From a virus: 25,020 bases of DNA. The translations under genes were made by a program, and so were the position numbers. Shown one piece after another: positions 1 through 6,997 of the stretch (positions are counted from its first letter, which is position 1; the number at the start of each line of letters is the position of its first letter). The DNA is taken from IMG/VR virus record IMGVR_UViG_3300035034_000548, positions 1 through 25,020 of that record; one strand, given 5' to 3'. Below the pieces are notes generated by a model that saw only the letters and a list, made by a program, of their open reading frames with translations, was not told where the DNA came from and made no database searches.

Positions 1-1527
1 CTGCTCGATTGCACTAAATGCCTGATTAGCCCGCATGAGAGCCTCACGGCCTTTGCTCTGCTCGTCGAATGCGGACATAGATATGTCGGTGATGGTTTGG
101 AAGCTGGCCAGCGTATCGCGCTGTGATTTCTCAAGCGCTGACGTCTCGGCGCGGGTCGTCTTGCCCGTGGTGGTGATGGCCGTCTCGCCGGTCTTCTTGA
201 TTTCCTTTTGCAACTCGCGCTGTGCGCGAATCTGCGCCTTGATCGCCTCGAACCAATCGTCGAGCCCTTTAGACGGCAGCGGCTTCGCCAGTATGTCGAG
301 CACGCCGTCCCACGCGTTCTCAATGTTGGCGTTGCTGTCGACGAGTTCGGCCTCAAGTGCGAGGGCGTGTTCTTTTAAAACTCCCAACGACGTGACCGCG
401 TCGCTGACGTCTATCACAGGCGCGACGAAATCCACATCGTCGAACAGGTCGAAGCGGTCGGCGGCGTTTACGAGGTCTTGGAAACCCTCAGTCGCAGAGT
501 CGACCATGCTGTTGACCCAGCCCGCCGTTTCGATGTCCATGTTGGTGCTGAAAATTCTATAGTTTGTCAGGAACAAAGCAATGCGCGAGTCGAACGTGTC
601 GAACGTCCCCACGGCGATAAAACTCAGCGCCCCTATGCGCTCGCCGAATATCTCAACGACCCGCCCAGCGTCGGCGAATACGCCCGCGGCTGCGACCAAG
701 CCACCGGCCACATTGAGCACGGCGTCGCGTAGGTCGTCGCCTGACAGGCTGGCGTCATTGAATTGGGTTATTAGGTCAGCTATGAACGGCGCGAGCGCTG
801 CACCTATGACGTTGCTCGTGGCTTCGGACACGCCCCCTAACTCCGACAGCGAGGTGCGCATCTCGTTGAGGCTTTCGAGGTCTACCTCGTCAAGTATCAG
901 GCCCAAGTCTTCGGCGCGATTGCCCAGACGTTCGAACCCTGCCGCGTTGTCTGCCAGTAGCGGCAGCAAGATGGTCGAGTCGCTGGCCATAGTCTCCATG
1001 AAAAAGACCATTTCAGATTGTGATAAGTTCGCCTTTTCCAGCGAGCTGGTGTACAACTGCATGGCGTCCTTCCCAGACAAGCCACGAAACTGGTCAGCGG
1101 TGACGCCGACCTTGGGGCCGATCTGCTCGAAAAAGTCGATCATTGGGCCGCCGCCCGTGGTGACGAAATCACCGACCCTATCTTGGAAGTCTTTAAAAAT
1201 GTCGGCGAGCTTATCTTGTTCTATGCCCACGGACTTGGCCGCGAAGGCTTGTTTTTGAAATTCTGTTGTAGAGAGGTTAGACACTGCGGCGAATCGTGTT
1301 ATCTCACCGGCTGCGGCTGCCGACGACACGGCCACGGCTCCCATCGCAGCAACGGCAGCAACACCGAACGCGGCCACGGCCTTGCCTGCCTCGTTGACAC
1401 CGTCGCGAAGCTCGCCTGCCTTCTTGTCTGCTTTGCCTGCTTTGTCTGCTAAGTTGTCGAGGTCTTTCGCGCCCGTCTTAATGTCGCGCGTGTCCGCCTT
1501 AATCCCGAGGGTGAAAATATCCGCCAT
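1..1527 (-). CDS. Tail tape measure protein, N-terminal part (cut by window edge)
   Basis: The minus strand is open from the ATG at 1527 to base 1, giving 509 residues with the C-terminus outside the window. The protein begins MADIFTLGIKADTRDI and continues with a charged Lys/Asp/Ala helix. A hydrophobic Ala/Val stretch follows at about residues 48-70, then long helical sequence rich in Asp, Ala and Leu. This layout is typical of tape measure proteins, which set tail length and help DNA pass into the cell. Position supports the call: it lies directly downstream of the two tail chaperone frames, the usual place. The start has only a weak ribosome site. Without the C-terminus, no lytic or peptidase domain can be assessed. 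Confidence 0.85.
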   Translation of the reverse strand, partial: MADIFTLGIKADTRDIKTGAKDLDNLADKAGKADKKAGELRDGVNEAGKAVAAFGVAAVAAMGAVAVSSAAAAGEITRFAAVSNLSTTEFQKQAFAAKSVGIEQDKLADIFKDFQDRVGDFVTTGGGPMIDFFEQIGPKVGVTADQFRGLSGKDAMQLYTSSLEKANLSQSEMVFFMETMASDSTILLPLLADNAAGFERLGNRAEDLGLILDEVDLESLNEMRTSLSELGGVSEATSNVIGAALAPFIADLITQFNDASLSGDDLRDAVLNVAGGLVAAAGVFADAGRVVEIFGERIGALSFIAVGTFDTFDSRIALFLTNYRIFSTNMDIETAGWVNSMVDSATEGFQDLVNAADRFDLFDDVDFVAPVIDVSDAVTSLGVLKEHALALEAELVDSNANIENAWDGVLDILAKPLPSKGLDDWFEAIKAQIRAQRELQKEIKKTGETAITTTGKTTRAETSALEKSQRDTLASFQTITDISMSAFDEQSKGREALMRANQAFSAIEQ

Positions 1528-1564
1528 TGACCGCGCGCCTGCTTGTGCTGTTTGCGCTAGTGTA

Positions 1565-1930
1565 TCATATCTCGCCGCTATAGGGCGCGGGGTCGTTCTC
1601 TTCGCTGTTTCGATTTACTTGCGCCGTGAATGCTCGGCTCGCTTCGATCATTGTGCGGCATTCTTCGGGGTGAAGTGTGACGCGCATTAATTGCAGCCAC
1701 GCAACGAGGTCGGGCCAGTCCATAGGTACGGCCCCCATAGCGCCCGCTTTCGTCAGGCCGAACTCTAGGCAGTACTGCAATAGGTAGGGAGTGCGCGGCA
1801 CCTTCATGCTGCGCTTATTGGGTGCGGTGTCTGGTAGTAGCTGGCCGCGTGTCTTCGACCAGTCTTTGCCCTTGAAGTTGTGCCACGCCATGCGTGACAC
1901 ATACCGTATTATTTCTTCGCGGGCTTCTTG
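1565..1930 (-). CDS. Tail assembly chaperone, second frame (T part of a G-GT pair)
   Basis: This frame is most likely translated by a -1 frameshift from the upstream chaperone gene, not from its own start. Read in the shifted frame from 1930 it begins QEAREEIIRYVSRMAWHNF and ends at the stop at 1565-1567, adding 121 residues and making a fusion of about 246. Its first internal ATG, at 1900, has no good ribosome site. The Trp-rich middle (residues such as MDWPDLVAWLQL) and position before the tape measure gene fit the GT chaperone extension of lambda-like tails, which binds tube subunits and tape measure during assembly. The function is inferred from position and the slippery site; no specific domain was recognised. 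Confidence 0.8.
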   Translation of the reverse strand, partial: QEAREEIIRYVSRMAWHNFKGKDWSKTRGQLLPDTAPNKRSMKVPRTPYLLQYCLEFGLTKAGAMGAVPMDWPDLVAWLQLMRVTLHPEECRTMIEASRAFTAQVNRNSEENDPAPYSGEI

Positions 1931-2304
1931 AAAAAATTGTCGTCCTGATTGCTATATCGCTCGGCCTGTATTCTAAGCCAGCGGTACTCCTCCAGCCCTA
2001 ACGTCTCAGCTAAGGCGTCGCGGTCGTATGTGGCCGCCTTGCCGCCGATCTCGTAGCCGCTACAACAGTCAGCGACAAACTCAGCGCTCAACTTGACAGC
2101 CGCCTCGACATCGAGGTCGCCGTCGTCTTTGGCCATCTTGGCCCGACTCTTGAGCATGGTCGCGGCTGCGTCACGATACTGCGGCGAGTGCTTGCCGAAT
2201 AACATCAAGCTGACACCGTGGTTGGTGCCGATAGCGGGGTCAGGGTGAACGGGTACAAACTTTTGCGCGAGGGTGGCTTGTTTGCCGATAGGTATGTCGA
2301 ACAT
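1909..2304 (-). CDS. Tail assembly chaperone, first frame (G part)
   Basis: A 131-residue protein beginning MFDIPIGKQATLAQKF and ending NFFKKPAKK. It lies between the tail tube gene and the tape measure gene, as expected for lambda gpG-like chaperones. Its last codons contain the slippery heptamer T_TTT_TTC in the correct phase (aat ttt ttc), and the -1 frame beyond it is open for 121 codons. Most ribosomes would end at 1909 and make the short form; some would make the fusion. The middle is helical and contains CCSGYEIGGKAATYDRD, a pattern common in siphovirus chaperones. The leader on this strand contains ATTCACTGACAAGAGA, shared in part with another minus-strand gene at 4875. Confidence 0.85.
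   Translation of the reverse strand: MFDIPIGKQATLAQKFVPVHPDPAIGTNHGVSLMLFGKHSPQYRDAAATMLKSRAKMAKDDGDLDVEAAVKLSAEFVADCCSGYEIGGKAATYDRDALAETLGLEEYRWLRIQAERYSNQDDNFFKKPAKK
1930..1936 (-). promoter_or_regulatory. Programmed -1 ribosomal frameshift site T_TTT_TTC
   Basis: The plus strand reads gaaaaaa, so the mRNA reads U UUU UUC in phase with the upstream chaperone. Both tRNA-Phe can re-pair after slipping back one base. The downstream -1 frame runs without a stop into the second chaperone frame. Such sites at this position are well established in tailed phages. Slippage efficiency cannot be judged from sequence. Confidence 0.85.
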
Positions 2305-2380
2305 AATATAAAATCTCTTGTCAGTGAATTAGGTCGGGCGGGCTAGACGCTGACAAGACCGTCGCGCCGCACCCTCCCAT

Positions 2381-2398
2381 TTAGCCCCTAGGGGTTAA
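2381..2398. promoter_or_regulatory. 18-bp near-perfect palindrome upstream of chaperone gene
   Basis: The sequence ttagccccta-ggggttaa is a palindrome with one mismatched pair, centred on CCCCTAGGGG, in the 98-bp gap between the tail tube gene and the first chaperone. It has no loop and no T-run, so it is more like a dimer-binding site or a weak pause hairpin than an intrinsic terminator. Function unknown. Confidence 0.3.
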
Positions 2399-2402
2399 AG
2401 TG

Positions 2403-2849
2403 TTACGCGTCGACGATAGCCGTCACGAGTTCGAGCGTGGTGTTAGCTGCGATCACTTGGTCGATGGTGCCCGCGTTGCGAGTGTACGACATAATTTTCG
2501 CTTGGAAATACTCGATTGAGCCATCTTGGTATGTAATAGAGAACGAGTGGTCGACGTCGATCTGCGCGCCGTCTGCCCCTGCTACTAGCAAAATTTGCCC
2601 AGCGTCCGTCAAGTCCATACCCAAGCCGATGGGCATAGAACCGTCGTTGATGCTGCCCTTGAACTTAGCGACTCTTCGCGTGCCTAGCGGTGAGTGCGTC
2701 ACAAGTGCAACACTTGCGCCGTGTTCGCCTAAGCTAACGACTTCGCCCACGTCTGTGAAGGTGAGCGCTGCATATCCGGCTTGGTCTTGAGTGGCCGGTG
2801 TTTCGATGGACACAGCCAAGACCGTGCCCGCGTTTGTTTGTACTGTCAT
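2403..2849 (-). CDS. Major tail (tube) protein
   Basis: A 148-residue protein, MTVQTNAGTVLAVSIETPAT, rich in Gly, Thr, Val and Ala with alternating hydrophobic residues, which suggests a beta-sandwich. It has the small size and composition of siphovirus tube subunits, which stack as rings around the DNA channel. Position supports this: downstream of the tail terminator and gp10-like genes, upstream of the chaperones. A strong ribosome site (AAGGGG) lies about 8 bases before the ATG at 2849, fitting a highly expressed structural protein. No Ig-like C-terminal domain is present. The call rests on composition and synteny. Confidence 0.8.
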   Translation of the reverse strand: MTVQTNAGTVLAVSIETPATQDQAGYAALTFTDVGEVVSLGEHGASVALVTHSPLGTRRVAKFKGSINDGSMPIGLGMDLTDAGQILLVAGADGAQIDVDHSFSITYQDGSIEYFQAKIMSYTRNAGTIDQVIAANTTLELVTAIVDA

Positions 2850-2870
2850 GGCATTGTGCCCCTTAAAAGT

Positions 2871-3263
2871 TTAGTTTAATTTTGCTATTTCAGCGTCGAT
2901 GAACTGTTGATACTCTTCGACACTTATGCGCAGCATACCACGCGGTGCCTTGTCAGACCACCCGTCGTACTCCACGCGCCGGGCGTATGGCTGATTGTTC
3001 ACAAGGTAATAGTCGCCGACCTCAAGCGCGAGACGCGTCTCGTCTTCAATGGCAGCGAGCTGGGTGCTGTCCGTGCTGAACGCCGTCGAGCTGGTCGACG
3101 GGGCGGCGGTCGTTGGTCGCCAGCTAAGGGCGAGGGTGCCGTCAAGTATGGGCGTCTTAACTATGACGCTGCTCGACAGGTTGACCAGTGACTCGGCGAC
3201 CACGTCCTCAAATCCGCGCTTGGCTTTTTCGGCGTATGCTTTCATGTCGCTGGTGAAGCTCAC
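2871..3263 (-). CDS. HK97 gp10-like tail completion protein
   Basis: A 130-residue protein. It opens with a charged helix (MSFTSDMKAYAEKAKRGFED), has a middle section with TPILDGTLALSWRP, and ends with YYLVNNQPYARRVEYDGWS followed by a C-terminal helix. The pattern of a substrate-like PYA..VEYG/DG segment and final helix is characteristic of the HK97 gp10/lambda gpZ group that sits at the head-tail interface. Its ATG at 3263 overlaps the stop of the upstream gene by 4 bases (ATGA), suggesting translational coupling. Order (adaptor, closure, gp10-like, terminator, tube) is close to normal for siphoviruses, though here the terminator gene comes first. Confidence 0.75.
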   Translation of the reverse strand: MSFTSDMKAYAEKAKRGFEDVVAESLVNLSSSVIVKTPILDGTLALSWRPTTAAPSTSSTAFSTDSTQLAAIEDETRLALEVGDYYLVNNQPYARRVEYDGWSDKAPRGMLRISVEEYQQFIDAEIAKLN

Positions 3264-3661
3264 GCAGTCAGACCACGGTATCGCACCGACACAGGTATGT
3301 GAAAATAGTTGTCGCCGGTAATCGCTGGCGAAGAGTATACGAGCTGCAAGGCCACAGTCGTGTCGCCGTAGCTGATCGTTTGAGACCTTGCGAACCTTGC
3401 GACCAGCTTCTCAACTTCGGGCAAGTACCCAGCCTTGCCGGTGCCTAATTTTGCGTTGACAGTGATCTGGTACAAGCCGACGGCGACATCGCTCCCCCCC
3501 GACTCAACGCCAACACTCTGCGGCGTGGCCGGTAAGAGGTGCGCCGTTAGGTATATCGTGTCGTTAGGATCAAAGGGTCGATTCTCCCAAGCGATGGGCG
3601 GAGCGCCTGCCATTGTGTTGAGGTGTTGGTCGAGGGCTGCGCGCAGATTAGTCTCGGACAT
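3260..3661 (-). CDS. Tail terminator protein (DUF4128/gpU-like)
   Basis: A 133-residue protein beginning MSETNLRAALDQHLNTMAGAP. It continues with AWENRPFDP and a beta-rich body, VGLYQITVNAKLGTGKAGY, then a helix and a final strand set (YFHIPVSVRYRG). The short N-terminal helix, WEN-P-F motif and final hydrophobic strands match the tail terminator family, which caps the tube and ends its polymerisation. It lies between the head closure gene (1-bp gap) and the gp10-like gene (4-bp overlap). Confidence is good from motif order and synteny, but no structure comparison was done. Confidence 0.75.
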   Translation of the reverse strand: MSETNLRAALDQHLNTMAGAPPIAWENRPFDPNDTIYLTAHLLPATPQSVGVESGGSDVAVGLYQITVNAKLGTGKAGYLPEVEKLVARFARSQTISYGDTTVALQLVYSSPAITGDNYFHIPVSVRYRGLTA

Positions 3662-3662
3662 G

Positions 3663-4013
3663 TTAGCGCCTCATTTGTGCGGTGGTCAGAAGTGTGCCGC
3701 TTTCGTCGGGGTCAAGGTCGCCAATGCTCAGCACGCGCCAAGCTCCGAACTTGTCGCCAACTTGCAGGGCGTCGCCTTGGTATAGCAGCTTCCTGTCGGT
3801 CGCCAGTACTAACGACCCGTCAATGTCGCCCGCCATGTAGTCGAGCAGCACGCCGGTGCCGTTTAGTGTTAAGTCCGACCCGCCTGTGGTGCCTCCACTG
3901 ACAGGGTCATAGGTGCCGCCGGTGTCTTCACGTATGAGGGCGACAGCGTTGCCGAACTGAGCGAGCAGGCGCAGGGCCGTGACCCTTATCGCCGCATAAT
4001 CGAAGGTGCTCAA
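3663..4013 (-). CDS. Putative head closure / head-tail joining protein
   Basis: A 116-residue protein, MSTFDYAAIRVTALRLLAQF, with an N-terminal helix and then beta strands with Gly-rich turns (GGTYDPVSGGTTGG, KFGAWRVLSIGDLDP). Size and strand pattern fit the SPP1 gp16-like stopper that closes the capsid after packaging. It overlaps the upstream adaptor gene by 4 bases and is followed 1 bp later by the tail terminator gene. The assignment is mostly positional; another small connector protein is possible. Confidence 0.65.
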   Translation of the reverse strand: MSTFDYAAIRVTALRLLAQFGNAVALIREDTGGTYDPVSGGTTGGSDLTLNGTGVLLDYMAGDIDGSLVLATDRKLLYQGDALQVGDKFGAWRVLSIGDLDPDESGTLLTTAQMRR

Positions 4014-4531
4014 TAGCAGCTCCCCACTGCGCCTAGATTGCCCAGCACGCCGCCGTCTGTTAGCCCCTTGAGGTAATTGTCCGCGAGGGGGTACGACATC
4101 ACGCCGACATAGCCGCCGGTGCCGTCCATGTATTCGGTCTTCGTTTCCAATACGTCTACTTTGTCTTGCTGCGACTTCACAGTGCCGAGCACGCTGACGT
4201 CGGGCTGTAATGGTGCTGTCAATTGCCGATAGGCATACTCACAGACTGCGTACTTTAGGGCATCGGGTATGACGTCCGAAGCGATCACACGCCCCTCGTT
4301 GTCGATCACGCCGGAACGTGGCCAGCCTAACGCCTGCGCCGAGGACACAATCGCACCTCGCCAACTGTTGTTAGTGTCCACGTATTGCGTCGCGATAATA
4401 AGGGCTGCTTGATCGGTCGCGGTCTGTGTCACCGTGATGCCCCTGTCTGCCCAGTACGCGACCCACTCCACGAGCGAGACGTAAGACGTCGCACCTGTTA
4501 CGATTGAGCCGTCCTCAACTATAAACGCCAT
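4010..4531 (-). CDS. DnaT-like phage protein, probable head-tail adaptor
   Basis: A 173-residue protein with TGATSYVSLVEWVAYWADRG near the start, then ATQYVDTNNSWRGAIVSS and GWPRSG, and a helical C-terminal half (PDALKYAVCEYAYRQLTA). These segments are the hallmark of a phage family often annotated as DnaT-like ssDNA-binding protein. The position just after the capsid block instead points to a head-tail adaptor, binding under the portal. The DnaT name comes from distant similarity; I favour a structural role. It is coupled to the next gene by a 4-bp overlap. Confidence 0.7.
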   Translation of the reverse strand: MAFIVEDGSIVTGATSYVSLVEWVAYWADRGITVTQTATDQAALIIATQYVDTNNSWRGAIVSSAQALGWPRSGVIDNEGRVIASDVIPDALKYAVCEYAYRQLTAPLQPDVSVLGTVKSQQDKVDVLETKTEYMDGTGGYVGVMSYPLADNYLKGLTDGGVLGNLGAVGSCY

Positions 4532-4545
4532 GCCCTGCCCCTACT

Positions 4546-4875
4546 CTATTTTTTCGCTTTTGCTTTTTGCTCAGCGTCGAACTCAAGCTGGGCTTTTTTC
4601 TCGGCCTGTTTGATGTCGAGCTTGTCTTGCCTCTCAACTGCGGCGGCTGTCGCCTTCTCGGCTCTCTCGGCCTCGGCGGCTGCGCGCAGCTCAGTTAGGT
4701 TCGTCAGCTTCGGCGTATCTGTGGCGATGTCGTCAAGCTGGAACAGGTCGGCGAACTTGACGTCGACTATGCGCATGTTCTTCTCGCGAGCGAGCTGCTT
4801 TATGTTCTCTTTGAATTGGTGCGTGGGGTGCGGCACTAGCCACACTTTTCGAGTGTCTCTTATTTCGTTTGTCAT
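4546..4875 (-). CDS. Charged helical protein of unknown function
   Basis: A 109-residue protein. The N-terminal half (MTNEIRDTRKVWLVPHPTHQ) looks globular. The C-terminal third is an uninterrupted Ala/Glu/Lys/Arg helix ending AKAKK, likely a coiled coil or disordered tail. It is the first gene of the second structural block on this strand, behind the leader ATTCACTGACAATAAGAGA and divergent from the small plus-strand gene at 5025. Position between capsid and adaptor would suit a minor capsid or decoration protein, but nothing in the sequence shows this. Confidence 0.65.
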   Translation of the reverse strand: MTNEIRDTRKVWLVPHPTHQFKENIKQLAREKNMRIVDVKFADLFQLDDIATDTPKLTNLTELRAAAEAERAEKATAAAVERQDKLDIKQAEKKAQLEFDAEQKAKAKK

Positions 4876-4943
4876 GTTGGTGGTCTCTTATTGTCAGTGA
4901 ATGGTCAGCGCAGCATACCACAGGGGGTGGGGTATGGCACCGC

Positions 4944-5027
4944 CTACCGTTCGTCGGGTGCTGTTGACAGTGTCCGGCCACGGCGGCATGACAGCCTCAC
5001 ATTCAATCACACGGACGCACTGACATG
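4944..5027 (+). promoter_or_regulatory. Recurrent phage promoter/leader module, copy A
   Basis: Contains the box CTACCGTTCGTCGGG at 4944-4958, a perfect -35 TTGACA at 4964-4969, and a poor -10-like CATGAC at 4987-4992 after a 17-bp spacer. A conserved leader leads to CACTGACATGACA at the ATG at 5025. Over 87 bp it matches copy B (22351-22437) at 77 positions by my count. A good -35, weak -10 and fixed upstream box suggest an activator-dependent promoter (inference). Confidence 0.6.
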
Positions 5028-5206
5028 ACAACTCTCACACACAAAGGCGCGGCAATTCAAACTATCTCCAGCGGGAGGCAAACACAAGCGCGCGGCTCTA
5101 ACAGCAACGAGTACGACATATACGTGGCTTGCGCGGGCGACGGCAACGGCTTCGACAGCACCACGGGGTGCCTCTTAAAACATACGACGAGTGGCTCAAC
5201 TCGTAG
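5025..5206 (+). pseudogene. Small moron-like gene with an apparent -1 frameshift
   Basis: The start at 5025 (MTTLTHKGAAIQTISSG) lies at the end of promoter module A. The frame reads well through NSNEYDIYVACAGDGNGFD and STTG at about residue 48. The original frame then becomes Arg/Lys-rich, runs through the terminator and into antisense of the capsid gene. Shifting back one base at GGGG (5168-5171) gives GVPLKTYDEWLNS and a stop at 5204-5206, just before the terminator. The intended product is therefore about 60 residues. Either one G was lost (mutation or sequencing error), or the ribosome slips at this site. It is a single plus-strand gene inside a minus-strand operon, so it looks like a moron. 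No function recognised. Confidence 0.55.
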
Positions 5207-5210
5207 GCAT

Positions 5211-5242
5211 AAAAAAAAAAAGGGCGGCTCTCAGGCCGCCCT
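5211..5242 (-). terminator. Rho-independent terminator after the capsid gene
   Basis: On the minus strand AGGGCGGC pairs with GCCGCCCT around a 6-base loop, followed at once by 11 T. This is a textbook intrinsic terminator, 21 bp beyond the capsid stop at 5263. It would separate the capsid block from the downstream tail block, which has its own leader region. The plus-strand copy has no T-run, so it should not act efficiently on the small gene at 5025. Confidence 0.9.
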
Positions 5243-5262
5243 CCGTGTTGCTGTGCTGCGCT

Positions 5263-6240
5263 TTACAATGCAGCGTCAGCGACCGCGATCACGCCAGCCG
5301 AAGCCTTGATGTCGACGCCAGTCGCGTCCCAGTTTGAGCCTGTCGCGAGTTCCGCGTCAAGTGGCGATTTTCCGCCGTTCACTGTGTCCCAAGCGTAACC
5401 CTTCAAGCCTAGGCCGAAAGTGTAGTCAGTCTGGAACGAAGTTTTTATGCGGTCGCTGCCGTTCTCATTCTGAATGTTGGTGATTGAATCGCCACCATCT
5501 CGAACCATCGCAGCACCGGCCACAAGGCCCAGCACTTTCATCTTGTCAGGCGTTCCAGCTTCTGACAATGCTGGAGCGTCTGTGACTACAATCGGTCGAC
5601 CTTGGCCGAACGCTGTGCCCTCTCGAACTGCCACACCGCCAATCTCAAAAAGCGAATTGCTGTTCGTGATAGCTGCACCGACTAGCTTGTGGTAAGCAGC
5701 GCCGGTCATAACAAGCGCCTGTATGCGTTGAGACGCGTCGCCGAACTTGGCCAAGGAGTCATTAATAAGCCCCTGAGACATGCCTGCGGATCCGCTCACG
5801 TCGGTGGTCACTGCGGCCACATTTTCAAGCGCTGCCACTAACGACATGATAGCTGTGTTAAGTTCGTCGGCGACCATAGCCCTGACGAATTGATTCGCAG
5901 CGATAAGTACGCCCTCTTGCGTAGGCTTACGAAGCCATGACAACTGTGAAGGCTCGAACAAGATAGGCCCGAAGCCGCCCGCGATCTTAACGTCGACGTC
6001 TTTGCCCTGTGTCAAGTTGGTGCCTGCGTTCGTGGCGTTCGCTGCATAGCGGTCGACTCGACGCTGGCTTGCGTATAGTGAATGGTAGAACGAAGACTCT
6101 AAGTAATCGCCGCTGAAACCTTCTCCCGTCAGCAAAATGGTGCCGTTAGATGCGGCGTTAAATTTGTCGGTAGCCTGCGCGAATTGCTCCACGATCACAG
6201 GGGCGACGTAAGTGTTAAAAACTTGCATGTTTGATAACAT
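5263..6240 (-). CDS. Major capsid protein (HK97-fold, Gp13-like)
   Basis: A 325-residue protein beginning MLSNMQVFNTYVAPVIVEQF. The body contains FYHSLYASQRRVDRY, a long central helix region (FVRAMVADELNTAIMSLVAA) and ALVMTGAAYHKLV. It then has an FGQGRPIVVTDAPAL segment and a closing beta region with DYTFGLGLKGYAWDT. This is the usual layout of the phage capsid family annotated as major capsid or Gp13-like. No cleavage domain is evident at the N-terminus. A good ribosome site (AAGGA) precedes the ATG, the scaffold gene is immediately upstream, and a strong terminator follows. Confidence 0.9.
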   Translation of the reverse strand: MLSNMQVFNTYVAPVIVEQFAQATDKFNAASNGTILLTGEGFSGDYLESSFYHSLYASQRRVDRYAANATNAGTNLTQGKDVDVKIAGGFGPILFEPSQLSWLRKPTQEGVLIAANQFVRAMVADELNTAIMSLVAALENVAAVTTDVSGSAGMSQGLINDSLAKFGDASQRIQALVMTGAAYHKLVGAAITNSNSLFEIGGVAVREGTAFGQGRPIVVTDAPALSEAGTPDKMKVLGLVAGAAMVRDGGDSITNIQNENGSDRIKTSFQTDYTFGLGLKGYAWDTVNGGKSPLDAELATGSNWDATGVDIKASAGVIAVADAAL

Positions 6241-6264
6241 AAATATTCCTTAGCCGGTGGCTAA

Positions 6265-6957
6265 TTAGTTTAATGGCAGATCGCCAAGTGCAGGAACTTT
6301 CCCGCGCATTTCGACGACTTTGTCGCCGCCTTGTCCAGCTTCGCCACCGGCTCCGCCTTGTCCTGTCCCGCCTTTGCTCGGCACCGCCGACACTAGAGAG
6401 GGGTATCTGTTTTTGAGTCCAGCCTCGTACTGCTCGACCGTCTCGCTTGTCGCTTTACCGTCAGCACCTAACACGTACACTGTGCCGTCGTCTGCGATGT
6501 CAATGTCTTGCGCGACAAGCCTCTGCAACGAGGCGCGCGTGTCGGGTGTTCCTTGGGCGGCGATACCGGCCACGACTCCCTTCTTCTTGTCGAGGCGGGT
6601 GTCCGCTTTTATCTGGTCGAGGGCGGCGGTGTGTGCTGCGCCCTGCTCGGTCAATTGGTTGCGTAGATCGTCGACGATCTCGCTGCCTCGGCCTGCCTTT
6701 AGTAGTGCCGCGTCGCTCACTTCCTTGGCGAGACGTGCGTTCTCAGCGGCCACGCTCTCGAACGTGGTCAGCTTGGTGCGTGTGCTGTCCAGCTCGGTGG
6801 TCAGGGTGGTGTTATCCCCGACGAGGCGGAACTGCTCGCGCTTGCTCTCGGCGAAGTCTTTATGTACAAAAATGTCTCGACCATCCTCTTGGAATGGTAC
6901 GAAGTCTGCCTGCTCGGCCTCTGGAATTTCTGCTTGTGTGTCGTATCTTATGGGCAC
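6265..6957 (-). CDS. Capsid scaffolding protein
   Basis: A 230-residue protein if started at GTG 6957, the start I prefer because GAGGAG lies 8 bases upstream. An ATG at 7011 would add 18 residues but overlaps the portal gene and has no comparable ribosome site. The protein has a short N-terminal domain (FVPFQEDGRDIFVHKDF) and a long charged coiled coil at about residues 45-120. A KKGVVAGIA segment follows, then a Gly-rich linker (GGTGQGGAGGEAGQGG) and a short C-terminal tail. This layout and the place between portal and capsid are those of internal scaffolds that guide capsid assembly and leave before packaging. Confidence 0.85.
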   Translation of the reverse strand: MPIRYDTQAEIPEAEQADFVPFQEDGRDIFVHKDFAESKREQFRLVGDNTTLTTELDSTRTKLTTFESVAAENARLAKEVSDAALLKAGRGSEIVDDLRNQLTEQGAAHTAALDQIKADTRLDKKKGVVAGIAAQGTPDTRASLQRLVAQDIDIADDGTVYVLGADGKATSETVEQYEAGLKNRYPSLVSAVPSKGGTGQGGAGGEAGQGGDKVVEMRGKVPALGDLPLN

Positions 6958-6997
6958 GGTGTGCGCTCCTCGTTTATTGCCAGTGTTGTGTATAGTA

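Noticed and set aside
35-1258. Plus-strand open frames at the left edge
   Set aside because: The minus strand is open across the whole stretch and reads as a tape measure protein; the plus frames are its complements.
4913-4936. CATACC ... GGTATG inverted repeat upstream of module A, with a possible leftward extended -10 (TGGTATGCT)
   Set aside because: Arms of only 6 bp and no good -35 at the right distance; left as background.
5025-5309. Reading the small plus-strand gene in one frame to 5309
   Set aside because: The end would be translated from the terminator hairpin and capsid antisense; the -1 frame gives a better protein end.
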